This document shows positions 1 through 7,595 of a stretch of DNA of 44,859 nucleotides, in pieces. Origin of the DNA: an uncultured Collinsella sp. (GTDB lineage: Bacteria > Actinomycetota > Coriobacteriia > Coriobacteriales > Coriobacteriaceae); contig CALKKS010000016.1 of NCBI GenBank assembly GCA_937995345.1, forward strand, positions 1 to 44,859. Direction: 5' to 3'. Within the stretch, counting starts at the first letter, position 1. Every line of letters starts with the position of its first letter. Made by a program: the position numbers and the translations under genes. A model generated the notes under the pieces. The model did not search any database, was not told where the DNA came from, and worked only from the letters and a program-made list of their open reading frames with translations.

Positions 1-54
1 GGATTTGCAGCGACGGACCTCAGGACGCTCTTACACCACGTCTGCGCGCGCGAC

Positions 55-67
55 CTAGTCATTGGGG
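55..67. repeat. CTAGTCATT-family repeat, short copy
   Basis: CTAGTCATTGGGG. The same word opens the repeat at 27360-27400 and is present in reverse complement at 24898-24928. Here it directly precedes the MITE-like element at 71-300. The first 340 bases of the window otherwise hold no credible gene. Confidence 0.55.
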
Positions 68-70
68 CCC

Positions 71-300
71 GTGTGCAAAAAAGGGCAAATATGAGTACTG
101 TTACCTTTTTAGTAGCAGCGATTCAAGCCCCAAATCGGCATTTTTGCACCTGTATTTCCTTTCCAAGCAGCAGCTATCGCCAAATTCGAGTCATGCGATT
201 ACTCATTAACGTACAGATTGCATGATTATGTCCATTATTTTTCGCACGTAAAATGAAACGCCGTTTGTGACAGTACTCACAAACGGCGTTTTTTGCACAC
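71..300. repeat. MITE-like element, copy 1
   Basis: A non-coding block of about 230 bp whose ends are inverted copies. The left end reads GTGTGCAAAAAAGGGCAAAT followed by ATGAGTACTGTTACC. The reverse complement of the right end begins GTGTGCAAAAAACGCCG and continues into TGAGTACTGT. The left part through AGTAGCAGCGATT recurs at 24949-25004. The right end also contains the hairpin at 256-294. It has no coding capacity, so if mobile it would depend on a transposase elsewhere. Confidence 0.6.
256..294. terminator. Hairpin terminator downstream of nhaA
   Basis: A perfect 15-bp stem (AAACGCCGTTTGTGA and its complement) is followed on the plus strand by six T. It lies about 45 bp past the nhaA stop codon and may end nhaA transcription on the minus strand, although the best T-run is on the plus strand. 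It is built into the right end of the MITE-like element. Confidence 0.65.
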
Positions 301-340
301 GAGGGTATCCGGGGCATGTCCGGCCCCTGTTTTTGCGCTC

Positions 341-1699
341 TTACTCGTCCTTGGACGCGGGATGTCTGCAGACCACGCTCATGTAGATCATGCCGAGCAC
401 GGCGGCGGTGACCGAACCGGCAAGGATGGCGGCCTTGGCGGCCAGGACCTCGAACTGGGCCGTCGGGAAGGCGAGGCCGCTGATGAGAATCGACATGGTA
501 AAGCCGATACCGCCCAGAATGCCCACGCCGGCAATCATGTGCCAGTTGACATTGTGCGGCAGCTCGCAGGCCTTAAGCTTAACCAGGGCAAACGTCATAC
601 CAAAGATGCCGATCGGCTTGCCCAGCAGCATGCCAAAGTACACGCCGAGCGTCACCGGGTCGGTGAGCAGCGTGCTCATGTCCACGCCCACTAGGCGAAC
701 CTGTGCGTTCACGAACGCAAAGATCGGCAGGATCACAAAGTTGACCGGCGTGGAGATCAGACGCTCCATGCGGATGAGCGGCGGGGTCACGCGGTGCATG
801 ACGCGCTCGACCTTGGTGGTCGAGACGGTAAAGTCATGCTGGCCCAGGATGTGTGCCTCGTCGTCGTAGCGGTCATCGAGCAGCGGCAGGCACTCGCCCA
901 GCCAATCGGTGAGGCTATCGAGCTTGACGCCGCACTTGGCCGGAATGGTGAAGGCCAGGATGACGCCAGCGAGCGTGGCATGTACGCCGCTCTTGAACAT
1001 GCAGAACCACAACAGCAGGCCCAGTACCGAATACGGGGCAAGGCGGTAATGCTGCGTCTTGTTAAGCCACACGAGCGCGCAGGTCACAAGCGCGGCGGCG
1101 CCCAACCAAAACGGATTGGGGCTCTGACCGTAGAAGATGGCGATGGCGGCGATGGAGATGAGGTCGTCGGCGATGGCGAGCGTCGAGAAGAACACGCGCA
1201 CGCCGTTGGGCACGCGATTGCCCAAAAGCGACAGCACGCCCAGCGCAAAGGCAATATCGGTTGCCATGGGGATGGCCCAACCGTTGCGGGCGCCGGCATG
1301 GTTAAAGATCAGGTAGATGCAGGCGGGAACGACGACGCCGCCCACGGCCGCCAACATGGGAAGCATGGCCTGACGCGGATTCTTGAGCTCGCCGACCGTC
1401 ATCTCGTACTTAAGCTCAATGCCCACCAACAAAAAGAAAATCGCCATGAGGAAGTCGTTGACGAAAAGCTCAACGGTGAGACCAGCCGTAAGGTTGCCCA
1501 GACCCACATACAGCGGGGTCTCCAAAAAGTGATGGATGGCCTCGTAGGCATCGGTATTGGCGCAAATGACGGCGGCGATGGCGGCGATGACCATAACCGC
1601 GGCGGAAATCGTGCCGTTCTCGGCGATGCGCTCCCAGATGTCGTGACGTTCAAAGCGCTTGCGCTCACGAACGTTGAACAGCTGCTCGGTTGCTGCCAT
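341..1699 (-). CDS. nhaA: Na+/H+ antiporter NhaA
   Basis: Integral membrane sodium/proton antiporter of the NhaA family, 452 residues, used for sodium export and pH homeostasis. About twelve hydrophobic segments are visible. The family core is present: MATDIAFALGVLSLLG around residues 145-160 and the ion-binding pair in LAIADDLISI (D178, D179), and the C-terminal GIGFTMSILISGLAF. A hydrophilic stretch near residues 265-300 is longer than in the E. coli protein, as in many actinobacterial forms. The ATG is preceded by AAAGGAG at good spacing. It appears monocistronic, with ppaC upstream separated by a terminator. A small hairpin (ACGGGA/TCCCGT) lies just before the ribosome-binding site. Confidence 0.95.
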   Translation of the reverse strand: MAATEQLFNVRERKRFERHDIWERIAENGTISAAVMVIAAIAAVICANTDAYEAIHHFLETPLYVGLGNLTAGLTVELFVNDFLMAIFFLLVGIELKYEMTVGELKNPRQAMLPMLAAVGGVVVPACIYLIFNHAGARNGWAIPMATDIAFALGVLSLLGNRVPNGVRVFFSTLAIADDLISIAAIAIFYGQSPNPFWLGAAALVTCALVWLNKTQHYRLAPYSVLGLLLWFCMFKSGVHATLAGVILAFTIPAKCGVKLDSLTDWLGECLPLLDDRYDDEAHILGQHDFTVSTTKVERVMHRVTPPLIRMERLISTPVNFVILPIFAFVNAQVRLVGVDMSTLLTDPVTLGVYFGMLLGKPIGIFGMTFALVKLKACELPHNVNWHMIAGVGILGGIGFTMSILISGLAFPTAQFEVLAAKAAILAGSVTAAVLGMIYMSVVCRHPASKDE

Positions 1700-1904
1700 G
1701 GGCGGCTCCTTTCACGGGAAGGCTCCCGTCTTAAAAAAGCACGGCCCGCCCAGGTGGCGGCGCCGCGCTCTAACGTATTACGCTTGCATCTAGCCTACCC
1801 TGCACAGATACCGTGCGGACGCGGCCGAAAAGCGGAACCACAGGTTGAACATTATTTGCTCAACGGCACGGGCGCGCCTGTCCAAGAGACAACGCGGCGC
1901 GTGC

Positions 1905-1946
1905 ACAAAAAACGACCGGAGCGCGGAGCGTCCGCGATCCGGTCGT
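1905..1946 (-). terminator. Intrinsic terminator of ppaC
   Basis: A stem of ACGACCGGA with TCCGGTCGT is followed on the minus strand by TTTTTT. It begins about 20 bp past the ppaC stop codon. The rest of 1700-1966 is the nhaA leader and promoter region, in which no further gene is seen. Confidence 0.85.
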
Positions 1947-1966
1947 CGGTGTTAGGTCAAAAGAAC

Positions 1967-2890
1967 CTAGCAGGCGGCCATGATGGGGGCAGCGACCTGC
2001 TTCTTGCGGGAGAGGACGCCCGGCATCCAAACGCCGTCGTGCTCGTCGGCAATGCCCAGACCCTTCTGAGCGGCCTCGGTCTCACCCTCGAGCAGGACCT
2101 GCGAGCCCTCCTCCATGATGTCGGTGATGCACAGGACGATGCCGTCGGCACCCTTCTCGGCGGCATAGGCGCGCATGGCCTCGCGGATCTCGTCGATCAT
2201 GCCGAGCGCACGGGTCTTGTCGACGGTCTCATACTGGCCGATAAGCAGCTTCTTGCCGGCGGGCTCGAACATCTTGATGTCGTTGCCGACCATCTCGGCA
2301 GCGGTGAAGGAGCCGGACGGACGGGTGAGGAAGACCTCCATGCCAAACTTGACCGGGTCGACGCCCACCTGCTCGCCGAGCTTGGCGGCGACGGCGCGGT
2401 CGACATCGGTGGTGGTGGGGCTCTTGAGCATGAGCGTGTCGGTCATCATGGCCGAGAGCAGCAGCTTGGCCTGGACGTCGGAGAGCTCAACGCCGAGCAC
2501 GCCGGCGAGCTTGGTGACGATGGTGCAGCTGGAGCCCCAGGGCAGGCAGATGTAATGCAGCGGGCCGGCGGTCTCGAAATCGCCGATGCGGTGATGATCG
2601 ACAACACCAAAGACCGTAGCGTCCTTAAGGCCGGCAACGGACTGGGCAGACTCGTTGTGGTCAGTGAGGACGACGAGCTGGCCGGCCTCGACGGACTCGA
2701 TCACGCGAGGCTCGGCGATGCCGGCGTCGGCGAGCAGCTTGGCGGACTCTGCCGGAAGCTGGCCCAGAGCGCAAGCCTCGTAGGTATTGCCGGCATACTC
2801 AACCTGGTTGAGCAGCTGGGACAGGACGACGGCACTCATGATGGCGTCGTTATCGGGGTTCTGGTGACCAAAAACAAGAACGTTTGCCAT
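1967..2890 (-). CDS. ppaC: Manganese-dependent inorganic pyrophosphatase (family II)
   Basis: Cytoplasmic enzyme that hydrolyses pyrophosphate to two phosphates and so pulls biosynthetic reactions forward. It is a family II (DHH-type) pyrophosphatase of 307 residues, the usual length. Metal ligands are visible in GHQNPDNDA (H9, D13, D15), D77-H78 and the signature DHH at 98-100. The C-terminal substrate-binding SRKKQ is at 294-298 inside the DHHA2 domain. No CBS-domain insert is present, so this is the simple Bacillus-type form. GGAGG lies six bases before the ATG. It is a single gene with its own terminator downstream. Confidence 0.96.
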   Translation of the reverse strand: MANVLVFGHQNPDNDAIMSAVVLSQLLNQVEYAGNTYEACALGQLPAESAKLLADAGIAEPRVIESVEAGQLVVLTDHNESAQSVAGLKDATVFGVVDHHRIGDFETAGPLHYICLPWGSSCTIVTKLAGVLGVELSDVQAKLLLSAMMTDTLMLKSPTTTDVDRAVAAKLGEQVGVDPVKFGMEVFLTRPSGSFTAAEMVGNDIKMFEPAGKKLLIGQYETVDKTRALGMIDEIREAMRAYAAEKGADGIVLCITDIMEEGSQVLLEGETEAAQKGLGIADEHDGVWMPGVLSRKKQVAAPIMAAC

Positions 2891-2943
2891 GGATATCCTC
2901 CACTTGATATGTGTACTTGGACGTAGCTATGGTAGCACGCTAG

Positions 2944-2977
2944 TGCCGCGCCTTCGCAGACGGAAGGGGCGCGGCAC
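2944..2977. terminator. GC-rich hairpin between glk and ppaC
   Basis: GTGCCGCGCC pairs with GGCGCGGCAC around a short loop with a two-base bulge. There is no clear T-run on the minus strand. It may end the glucokinase transcript, but the evidence is only the stem. Confidence 0.4.
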
Positions 2978-2993
2978 AATTTGGGGCAGGCAT

Positions 2994-3054
2994 GGGGACC
3001 AAGTCTGTCCCCTTTGCACCATGTTGGTGCAAAGTAACCTGACCCCTTGCACCA
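2994..3054. repeat. GGTGCAAAG-family dispersed repeat, copy A
   Basis: The block contains GGGGACC...GTCCCC and TTTGCACCATGTTGGTGCAAAG, each self-complementary, followed by TAACCTGACCCC and TTGCACCA. About 32 bases (3023-3054) match copy B at 17630-17662 almost exactly. It abuts the glucokinase stop codon. Confidence 0.65.
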
Positions 3055-3055
3055 G

Positions 3056-4009
3056 CTATTTGCCGGCGGCGCGCAGGGCTACGCAGGCGGCGCCGATGAT
3101 GCCGGCATCGTTGCCGAGCGAGGCGACCTCGATGGGCGTCTCGCGCGAGGCGGAAAGCGCGTACTGCTTAAAGTGCTCGCGGACCGCATCGAGATAGACG
3201 TCGGCCGAGGCGGAGGCGCCGCCGCCGATGAGGAACATCTCGGGGTCGACCACGTTGGCGATGAGTGCCAGGGCACGACCGAGGTAATCGGCCATGGTAT
3301 CGGCAGCTGCCAGCGCGAGCTTGTCGCCCTCGCGGCAGGCCTGGAACACGTCCTTGGAATCAGAAGGCCCGGTGAGCTCGATGGGCTCGACACCCGCCTT
3401 CTTGCACTCGGCAAGGTAGTTGCTCACCACGCCGGTGGCGCTGGAATACTGCTCCAGATGGCCATGGCCACCACAGCCGCAGGTGCGCTCCTCAGCCGGG
3501 TTCAGGCACATGTGGCCAATCTCGCCGCCGGCGCCCACGACGCCTGATACCACGTCGCCGTTAACGATAACGCCGCCGCCCACGCCGGTACCAATGGTGA
3601 CCATCACCACGTTCTGTACGCCCTTGGCGGAACCGAGCCAAGCCTCGCCCATGGCAGCGGCGTTGGCATCGTTCTCGTACTTAACGACCGCGTCGGGGCA
3701 GTGCTCCTGAATGGCGACTCTTAGCTCGGGCAGGTTAATGGCAATGTTGGCCTTAACCTTGGCATCGCCCGATGCCGGGATGGGGCACGGAACGGCCAGG
3801 CCAATGCCCGCCACAAAGGCGCGCGGAATCTGAGCCTTGGCGACCACCTGGTCGATAGCCTCGGTCACCGCGGCAAAGCCCGCGGCGTCAACGATGGGAG
3901 GCGTGGGCACGCTGGCCTTGGCAAGCAGGTTTCCGTCCTCATCGAACAGGCCCTCCTTAACCGAAGTGCCGCCGACGTCGATGCCGATGTAGTACTGCTT
4001 AGGTTCCAT
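3056..4009 (-). CDS. glk: ROK-family glucokinase
   Basis: Predicted cytoplasmic sugar kinase of the ROK family, most like Gram-positive glucokinases, 317 residues. The N-terminal phosphate-binding loop is GIDVGGTSVKEGLF, a second ATP-contact motif is GTGVGGGV, and the zinc cluster of ROK proteins is recognisable as GGEIGHMCLN...CGCGGHGHLE. The ATG at 4009 is chosen because the homologous part (MEPKQYYIGID) begins there. An upstream in-frame methionine at 4114 would add 35 residues unlike any ROK protein. Free glucose from beta-glucoside hydrolysis would need such a kinase, and the beta-glucoside operon lies just upstream, but a terminator separates them. Specificity for glucose over another hexose is inferred. 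Confidence 0.88.
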   Translation of the reverse strand: MEPKQYYIGIDVGGTSVKEGLFDEDGNLLAKASVPTPPIVDAAGFAAVTEAIDQVVAKAQIPRAFVAGIGLAVPCPIPASGDAKVKANIAINLPELRVAIQEHCPDAVVKYENDANAAAMGEAWLGSAKGVQNVVMVTIGTGVGGGVIVNGDVVSGVVGAGGEIGHMCLNPAEERTCGCGGHGHLEQYSSATGVVSNYLAECKKAGVEPIELTGPSDSKDVFQACREGDKLALAAADTMADYLGRALALIANVVDPEMFLIGGGASASADVYLDAVREHFKQYALSASRETPIEVASLGNDAGIIGAACVALRAAGK

Positions 4010-4144
4010 GGGAGCCCGCCTTTCGAGGATTGGATCCGCAGCATAGAACCGCGGACACGCGCATTGCCTGTATGGTACCGCTCGCACATACAAAACGCGC
4101 CGCCAAGCTTGCACATTTTTAGTAAGTGTTTAAACAACTTTTGT

Positions 4145-4189
4145 ATAAAAACGGCCCGCACGCGTTCATCATCCGCACACGGGCCGTTT
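4145..4189 (-). terminator. Terminator of the beta-glucoside PTS operon
   Basis: AAACGGCCCG and CGGGCCGTTT pair around a 21-base loop, with TTTTTAT following on the minus strand. It lies directly past the second IIB gene. Bases 4010-4144 are the glk leader. Confidence 0.85.
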
Positions 4190-4196
4190 CGGGACG

Positions 4197-4505
4197 TTAT
4201 CCCTCCATCGCAGCAATGGCTTGATCCAGGATCTTAGGCGCATTCATGCGACCAAAATCGAGCATGTCGAGCATCACGAGCTTCACGCCCGCGCGCTCCA
4301 GATCGCCCTCGATATTCACGCGCGCATACGCTACCTGCGGGGCAAGCAGCAGAACGCCCACGCCGTCCAAATGATCCGACGCCTCGCTCACCGGCAGCGC
4401 CTCGATATCGATCTTCAAACCGCGGCCCTCCGCCTCGTGCTGCATCTTTTGCACCAGCAGGCTCGTCGACATGCCGCCGCCGCAACAAAGCAAAATGTTC
4501 TTCAT
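4197..4505 (-). CDS. PTS IIB component, lactose/cellobiose type (second copy)
   Basis: Phosphotransferase IIB domain of the lactose/cellobiose family, 102 residues. The phosphocysteine loop CCGGGMSTSLLVQKM is at residues 7-21, with Cys8 the expected phosphate carrier. It resembles the other IIB at 5666-5968 in the loop and in the DFGRMNA segment near the C-terminus, but the two are clearly divergent (for example LDGVGVLLLAPQVAYARVNI here against LDECDILLLGPQIGYTKGDF). It is last in the operon, 9 bp after the SGNH hydrolase. With no second IIC nearby, it may serve the same permease or one encoded elsewhere, or have a regulatory role. The function is clear at family level and the substrate is inferred from context. 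Confidence 0.88.
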   Translation of the reverse strand: MKNILLCCGGGMSTSLLVQKMQHEAEGRGLKIDIEALPVSEASDHLDGVGVLLLAPQVAYARVNIEGDLERAGVKLVMLDMLDFGRMNAPKILDQAIAAMEG

Positions 4506-4514
4506 AGCTATCTC

Positions 4515-5198
4515 CTAGTCCATATCCGTCTTTGCCAGCAGTTCGGTGAGCGCGGGACGCACAATCCCTGTCAGCGCGCGATAGCCCTCATCGTTGATAT
4601 GAAGGCCGTCACCCTCTCGGTACAATTCCTCGCGCTGACGCCCATCCTCGTCAAAAAACGCAGGCGTCACGTCAACAAAAACCACCCGCTCATCGCGGAT
4701 CATATCGCGGCACTGCGGCAAAACCCGACCCAGCAGGTCGTTAGAGCGCAGCACATCCTTGCCGCTCGCCCTGCCTTCCAGGCGTTCAATACAGGGCGTG
4801 GGCGAGCACACAAGTATGCGGCATGCCGGCAGACAGCCCAAAATCATTTCCACGATCTCGCGAATGTTGAAGGCTATGTCTTTGGGCGAGCCCATGAGGG
4901 TATTGCCCATGTCGTTGGTGCCCACCATAATCACCACGGCGCGCGGGCGATACTTGACCACGCCCTCGTCGACCATCCACAAAAGCTCCTGAGAGGTGCC
5001 GCCGCCGATGCCGCAGTTATAGGCGCCAATACCGGGATACCAGCGCTCTACGTCGCAAAACTCTGTCAGCGAATCGCCAAAGAACACCACGCCACCCGGC
5101 TTAGCGTCCTGGTTCGCGCGCACGATTGCAAGCATGCGCTCGAGCTGAAACTCGCGCATCTGGTAATAACGCGGGTTGTACTCCATTCCCCGTCTCAC
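4515..5198 (-). CDS. SGNH/GDSL-family hydrolase
   Basis: Cytoplasmic SGNH hydrolase, about 227 residues. All four blocks are present: GDSLTEF (catalytic Ser), NCGIGGGTS (Gly), VGTNDMG (Asn) and DGLHINDEGY (Asp-His). It resembles small platelet-activating-factor-acetylhydrolase-like esterases often found with sugar operons. No signal peptide is seen. The GTG at 5198 is preferred because GGGGAGG ends six bases before it. An ATG at 5186 and a TTG at 5213 are alternatives. Its place between the PTS IIA and second IIB genes suggests that it removes acetyl or other acyl groups from imported phospho-glycosides, which is inference. Confidence 0.85.
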   Translation of the reverse strand: MRRGMEYNPRYYQMREFQLERMLAIVRANQDAKPGGVVFFGDSLTEFCDVERWYPGIGAYNCGIGGGTSQELLWMVDEGVVKYRPRAVVIMVGTNDMGNTLMGSPKDIAFNIREIVEMILGCLPACRILVCSPTPCIERLEGRASGKDVLRSNDLLGRVLPQCRDMIRDERVVFVDVTPAFFDEDGRQREELYREGDGLHINDEGYRALTGIVRPALTELLAKTDMD

Positions 5199-5230
5199 TA
5201 TCGACCTCCCCAATATCTGAATCTTGATAG

Positions 5231-5265
5231 AAAAATGGCGCCGGAAGGCGGAGACTCCCGGCGCC
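5231..5265 (-). terminator. Intra-operon terminator between IIA and SGNH hydrolase
   Basis: GGCGCCGG pairs with CCGGCGCC and is followed by ATTTTTC on the minus strand. It would reduce expression of the hydrolase and second IIB relative to bglA-IIC-IIB-IIA. Confidence 0.65.
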
Positions 5266-5323
5266 CGTCAAAGGGACTGCGTTGTCTGTTGGACCGCACG
5301 GTCCGTGGCGGCAATAACGCCGA

Positions 5324-5656
5324 CTAGGCCTTAAGCGCCTGCAGCTGCTTGTGGACCTCGATGAGCTCCGTGGCCATGACGCGCATGGTCTCGGTGCCGG
5401 CCATCTGGTCCTCGGCATGCAGCAGAATCAGCGGGGCCTCGCCGTTACGCTCGCCGTTGGCCTCCTTTTTAAGGAGCCCCATGTGAACATCGTGGCCACC
5501 GTTGTAAGCCTCGTCACCCTGCTTAATAAGCTCCTCGGCGGCGTCAAAATCGCCCGCCTTGGCCTTTTGCACGGCATTGATGTACATGCTCTTGGCGGTG
5601 CCGACATAGCTGATGATCTCGAAGCAGGTCATCTGCAGCTCGTTCATATCCTCCAT
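5324..5656 (-). CDS. PTS IIA component, lactose/cellobiose type
   Basis: IIA phosphocarrier of the lactose/cellobiose PTS family, about 110 residues, all-helical. The phosphorylated histidine is in LILLHAEDQMAG (His80 from the chosen start). Most relatives read HAQDHLM here, so the second histidine is replaced by Gln while the following Asp that holds the metal ion is kept. Start choice is uncertain among a GTG at 5665 directly after the IIB stop codon, the ATG at 5656 preceded by AGGTG, and an ATG at 5647 with GGAGG too close. It is translationally tied to the IIB gene upstream. Confidence 0.9.
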   Translation of the reverse strand: MEDMNELQMTCFEIISYVGTAKSMYINAVQKAKAGDFDAAEELIKQGDEAYNGGHDVHMGLLKKEANGERNGEAPLILLHAEDQMAGTETMRVMATELIEVHKQLQALKA

Positions 5657-5665
5657 GCGCCGCAC

Positions 5666-5968
5666 CTAGCCCATCACGCTGACGCAGTGGTCGATGATGC
5701 CGGCGGCGTTCATACGGCCGTAATCGACCATGTTGATGACCTCGACCGGGAAACGGCCGGCGGCCTCCTTCTCAAAATCGCCCTTGGTGTAGCCAATCTG
5801 CGGGCCGAGCAGCAGGATGTCGCACTCGTCCAGGTGATCGTGAGCCTCGTTCATGGGGCGAGCCTCGACCTCGATGTCCAGACCGCGGCTCGCGACCTCG
5901 GACTGCATCTTCTGGACCAGCAGGCTCGTGGACATGCCGGCATTGCAGCAAAGCATGATCTTCTTCAT
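5666..5968 (-). CDS. PTS IIB component, lactose/cellobiose type
   Basis: IIB component of the beta-glucoside PTS, 100 residues. The active loop CCNAGMSTSLLVQKM places the phosphocysteine at Cys8, and the following fold matches the cellobiose IIB family (ChbB/CelA). It accepts phosphate from the IIA encoded immediately downstream and passes it to sugar carried by the IIC at 6123-7475. AAGGAGG lies before the ATG. About 150 bp separate it from the IIC gene. They hold only a small hairpin (CCTGC/GCAGG near 6042-6060). Confidence 0.92.
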   Translation of the reverse strand: MKKIMLCCNAGMSTSLLVQKMQSEVASRGLDIEVEARPMNEAHDHLDECDILLLGPQIGYTKGDFEKEAAGRFPVEVINMVDYGRMNAAGIIDHCVSVMG

Positions 5969-6122
5969 GGTTTCCTCCTTATAACTGCGCGGCGCGCAGA
6001 CGACAACTGGTTTTATTCCTTGCGGCTACTGTACCCACCCCCTGCATCTTTACGCAGGAGGAGAGCTGCGGACACCGGCACCGCGTACCAGCGCCCGCAA
6101 CAATGGAAGGGAAAGAGAACGT

Positions 6123-7475
6123 TTAGGCGTTCTGCTCGGCAAGGGCCTCCTGCTTGGCGATGGCCTTCTCGGAGATCCTCATAAAGGGCAGGTAGACAGC
6201 CATGCCGATGACAAGCTCGAGGGCCTGCCACACGCCGGCGCGCCAGTCAAAGCCCGTGGCAAGCAGGGCGTTAATGACGGGAGGCATGGTCCAAGGCACC
6301 TGGGCGATGCAGGGGCTGATAATGCCCGCGCAGGTCAGGCCATAGGTGATGCCGATGAACAGGTCGGGAAGAAGCACGAACGGAATCATGAGCGGCAGGT
6401 TGTACACGACGGGGTAACCGTAGATGACCGGCTCGTTAATGTTAAACAGGCCAGGAACGATAGCCATCTTGGCAACGGTCTTGGAAGCCTTGTTCTTGGA
6501 GAACAGGAAGGTATCGAGCAGGAGCATGAGGGTGCAGCCCGAGCCGCCGATGAGGGCGAAGCTGTTGACGATCTGCATGTTCATGTAGTGATCGGGCTGG
6601 ATGGTGCCGCCGGCGGCAAAGGTAGCCATGTTGTCGACGATGAGCATGGTCAGAATCGGCTCGACAGTAGCGCCAGAGATGGTGGACTGGTGAATACCGA
6701 CGCAGAACAGCAGGTTCGCAAGCGTGTAGATGAGAATAACAGCCCACGGACCGGCGTTCATGATGCTCTTGAGCGGGTTGGAAATGCACGTGGAGATGAT
6801 GGTGCACAGATCGGTGCCGGCAAACACGGCGAGCAGAGCCGCGGCAATGGCGAAGATCGAGAGGTTGAGCAGCATCGGGATCATGACGTTAAAGGAGTTG
6901 GAGACCGCGGGAGGCACACCCTCGCCCAGCTTGACCTTGAGCTTCTCGACGCCGGAAATCTTAATGAAGAGCGTAACGGAGAGCAGGGCGATGATAATGG
7001 CCGCGAACAGACCGTTGGTACCGGTGTTGGCAGTCGAAAGGGCGCCCGTGACCTCGGCAGAGGTAATCTTGTCGGTGAGCAGCGGACTCGTGGCGGCAAG
7101 CGTGGCGGTGATCTGCTGCGGCATCATGATGACGAAAGCAGAGATGGCGACGACCACGCAGGCAAGCGGGTTATCGAAGCGCTCGTTCTTAGCGAGGCTG
7201 TAGCCAATCAATCCGGCCAAGATAATGGCAGAGACGTTGAGGGTGCCCAGCGTAATTGCCGAACCCCACGTCTGAAGGTTGGCAAGGCCCGCCGCATCGA
7301 GCGGGAACAGAGGGAACACGACGTTGTTAATAAGAACCGCGATACCCGCAAGGATATAGAGCGGCGTGATGGTCGCGAAGGCGTCACGCAGGGAACGCAG
7401 GTGAACCTGGTTTCCCACCTTCGCAGAGACCTCGGCAAACTTGTCGAGGAAACTCTTTCCGTTGTCACTGGCCAT
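6123..7475 (-). CDS. PTS IIC permease, cellobiose/beta-glucoside type
   Basis: Membrane permease of the lactose/cellobiose PTS family (PTS_EIIC), 450 residues with about ten hydrophobic segments. Characteristic pieces are FLDKFAEVSAKVGNQVHL at the N-terminus, a FATITPLYILAG first membrane segment, and the substrate-site region FNINEPVIYGYPVVYNLPL. It imports and phosphorylates a beta-glucoside together with the downstream IIB and IIA. It sits second in the operon after the 6-phospho-beta-glucosidase, which would cleave the imported product. Cellobiose or another aryl or alkyl beta-glucoside are the likely substrates. The sequence alone does not decide. Confidence 0.92.
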   Translation of the reverse strand: MASDNGKSFLDKFAEVSAKVGNQVHLRSLRDAFATITPLYILAGIAVLINNVVFPLFPLDAAGLANLQTWGSAITLGTLNVSAIILAGLIGYSLAKNERFDNPLACVVVAISAFVIMMPQQITATLAATSPLLTDKITSAEVTGALSTANTGTNGLFAAIIIALLSVTLFIKISGVEKLKVKLGEGVPPAVSNSFNVMIPMLLNLSIFAIAAALLAVFAGTDLCTIISTCISNPLKSIMNAGPWAVILIYTLANLLFCVGIHQSTISGATVEPILTMLIVDNMATFAAGGTIQPDHYMNMQIVNSFALIGGSGCTLMLLLDTFLFSKNKASKTVAKMAIVPGLFNINEPVIYGYPVVYNLPLMIPFVLLPDLFIGITYGLTCAGIISPCIAQVPWTMPPVINALLATGFDWRAGVWQALELVIGMAVYLPFMRISEKAIAKQEALAEQNA

Positions 7476-7595
7476 GATTGCTCCTAACTATCAAATCCGG
7501 CCTTTTCCTATGCGCACGGTGGTCTGTCGCCCTCTGCCACCAGATGTGCCATGCTTTGCGCGCGGCGGCGCGCGGTCTGGGCGTTTGCCCGGTCG

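Noticed and set aside
794..2926. 710-codon plus-strand frame across nhaA and ppaC
   Set aside because: It spans two well-supported genes and a terminator in antisense.
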